From assembly GCA_937139495.1 (NCBI GenBank), contig CAKZQC010000036.1, forward strand, positions 60,128-124,127: DNA of 64,000 bases, given 5' to 3'. The stretch comes from an uncultured Saprospiraceae bacterium. Lineage in GTDB: Bacteria; Bacteroidota; Bacteroidia; Chitinophagales; Saprospiraceae. How positions within the stretch are numbered: the first letter of the stretch is position 1; each line of letters begins with the position of its first letter. Under the pieces are notes generated by a model. It was not told the DNA's origin, did not search any database, and worked only from the letters and a program-made list of their open reading frames with translations. Made by a program: the position numbers and the translations under genes. Shown here one piece after another: positions 62,858 to 64,000 of this stretch.

Positions 62858-63871
62858 CTATTTCCACGATGTTGATTTTAGCATTTCTGCAATCTCTTTC
62901 ATTTTCTTTGGAACTTTTCCAATATAGTCTTCTAAATTAAAAAACCTAACTCTAAAAATTCCACCTGGCGTTGTTTTAGTAAAATCTGTTTCTTCAAAAT
63001 CTTTTAACAAGAAAAATCTATGTCCATTTGCAACTCCCCAACCATTTTCATCAGATTCTTTTATAGCGTTAATTAACCGCTTTTTTTGGTTGTCTGTTAA
63101 TTCAAATTTTTGTTCTAAAACGTCTAATCCATTTATTTCGTCCCAATTCGCAACTACCATATTTTCTACTCTTCCGATATATCTTACGGATTTCCATTTG
63201 TAGATTCCTAAATAGTTGAAATTGCTGTAACCTCTTGAAGCTAAATCAAAGTAAAATTTATGTTTGACGTTTAAATCAAATGATTGTCCACAAGCCATTG
63301 CTCTTAAAATGTGATTACTTTTGGGCATTAATGACATTCCCAAGCAGTAACTTTCAAAGTGTTCATTTAACCTTTGAAGGTAATGTTCAAATTGATAGTT
63401 ATTAGCCAATTCTTTAAGTTGGTCAACTAAATCTTGATAAGTCAATGAATGAAAGTTGATTTTTCCAATTGTCTTATTCTCCTTTAGTCGCTTATTTATT
63501 TCGTCAATTTTATGTTGAGGATATTTGTTTGAGCTTAAATGAAAAAGTAGTTTAAATTCGTTTTCATCAAAACTATCTGAATACTTTAATAGTTTGTCAA
63601 TCCACTCCAATCCGTGTAGTTTCGTTTCGATAATTATTTTTGAAGCACGAACTTGAATGTGTCCATCAATTATTCCGTTCCCACGATTATTTACTTGCTG
63701 AAGAAAAGAAGGAATTACTTCATAACTATCTACATCTTCCGTTAGTCCGCGAATATATTCCTCATAATATTTGGGATTGATTTCGTAAAGGTTTGAGAGC
63801 ATCAATAGTACATTATTTGTAACTGTATTTTCTCCTTGTGAATATTGTTGAAATTGGTTTAAAACTGCCAT
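62858..63871 (-). CDS. Putative PD-(D/E)XK nuclease-like protein
   Basis: This 337-aa protein opens AVLNQFQQYSQGENTVTNNV. The N-terminal part holds a candidate nuclease motif: IIDGHIQV with D69 then IIIETKLHG with E82 and K84, the D-x(n)-E-x-K order of restriction-type folds. The rest is mainly helical with a beta-rich C-terminus (GIFRVRFFNLEDYIG). Family relatives are often seen near restriction or phage-defence genes. No methyltransferase or other partner is present, so a stand-alone defence role is possible but unproved. Confidence 0.6.
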   Translation of the reverse strand: MAVLNQFQQYSQGENTVTNNVLLMLSNLYEINPKYYEEYIRGLTEDVDSYEVIPSFLQQVNNRGNGIIDGHIQVRASKIIIETKLHGLEWIDKLLKYSDSFDENEFKLLFHLSSNKYPQHKIDEINKRLKENKTIGKINFHSLTYQDLVDQLKELANNYQFEHYLQRLNEHFESYCLGMSLMPKSNHILRAMACGQSFDLNVKHKFYFDLASRGYSNFNYLGIYKWKSVRYIGRVENMVVANWDEINGLDVLEQKFELTDNQKKRLINAIKESDENGWGVANGHRFFLLKDFEETDFTKTTPGGIFRVRFFNLEDYIGKVPKKMKEIAEMLKSTSWK

Positions 63872-63908
63872 TAATTGGTTTAGTTAATTTTTAGTTCAGT
63901 TGTTTTTG

Positions 63909-64000
63909 GGTATGTCCCACAAAGGGTCGGGGATATACCCTGATTTGGAATAAAAGCTCGCTTGCATTTCAAAATAGGGTATATCCCTTGTTCTGGGCTG
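63909..64000 (-). repeat. attC-like spacer 5, cut by window end
   Basis: Perfect arms GGGATATACCC (63930-63940) and GGGTATATCCC (63977-63987) enclose a second imperfect stem (TGATTTGGAATAAAAGC versus TTGCATTTCAAAATA). GGGTCGGGGATATACCC continues the GTCGGGGA boundary shared by the other spacers. The last bases, CTTGTTCTGGGCTG, begin another copy of the block at 58607 and 62620. Confidence 0.6.

Overview
The window is chromosomal DNA of a Bacteroidota bacterium, probably a gliding, Saprospiria/Chitinophagales-like lineage. The evidence is a PorP/SprF-type type IX secretion (T9SS) protein, several very large secreted proteins with T9SS type A or type B (gliding-motility, CHU_C-like) C-terminal signals, SprB repeats, a GLPGLI protein, many lipoproteins, AT-rich DNA, and starts that lack Shine-Dalgarno sites. 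I saw no rRNA, tRNA or intact insertion sequence.

Layout. 1-14.3 kb is a type III-B CRISPR-Cas island. It holds an array of identical 37-nt repeats read on the minus strand. Next comes a tight adaptation operon (small membrane protein, secreted Cys-rich protein, cas1, two-TM protein, cas2). A ten-gene effector operon follows (two cmr1 paralogues, HD-less cas10/cmr2, cmr3, a Card1/Can2-like CARF nuclease, cmr4, cmr5, cmr6, a Csx20-like small protein). A divergent CARF-sigma54 activator closes the island. 14.3-18.9 kb carries a pirin, mutS and a frameshifted SUKH-like gene. 19.1-25.5 kb has a T9SS type B adhesin and a PorP/SprF protein. 25.5-36.2 kb has a DUF7710 protein, a broken Rhs-type toxin tail, prolyl oligopeptidase, RfbC, a TrmH-type methyltransferase and a ClpB-like ATPase. 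36.4-43.6 kb has T9SS type A secreted proteins. 43.6-50.7 kb has DUF6624 and serine hydrolase lipoproteins, EtfBA, an MbnP-like lipoprotein and a nucleoside transporter. 51-57.7 kb has a SprB-repeat adhesin and paired lipoproteins. From 57.8 kb to the end, six single genes all lie on the minus strand, separated by related, hairpin-rich, attC-like spacers.

How the island may work. Cas10 keeps its GGDD cyclase motif but lacks the HD nuclease domain, so cyclic oligoadenylate signalling is the expected output. Two proteins look like receivers of that signal: the CARF-PD-(D/E)XK nuclease and the CARF-AAA+ sigma54 activator, which has an intact GAFTGA loop. A Csx20-like protein may destroy the signal. 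An inverted-repeat motif is found twice: in the cmr/activator divergent region (12783-12812) and upstream of the cas1 operon (3042-3070). The cas1 copy sits about 63 bp upstream of a good -24/-12 sigma54 promoter. The proposal, which is inference, is that target recognition by the Cmr complex switches on the adaptation operon through sigma54, together with three uncharacterised envelope proteins encoded in it. This is the most interesting system in the window.
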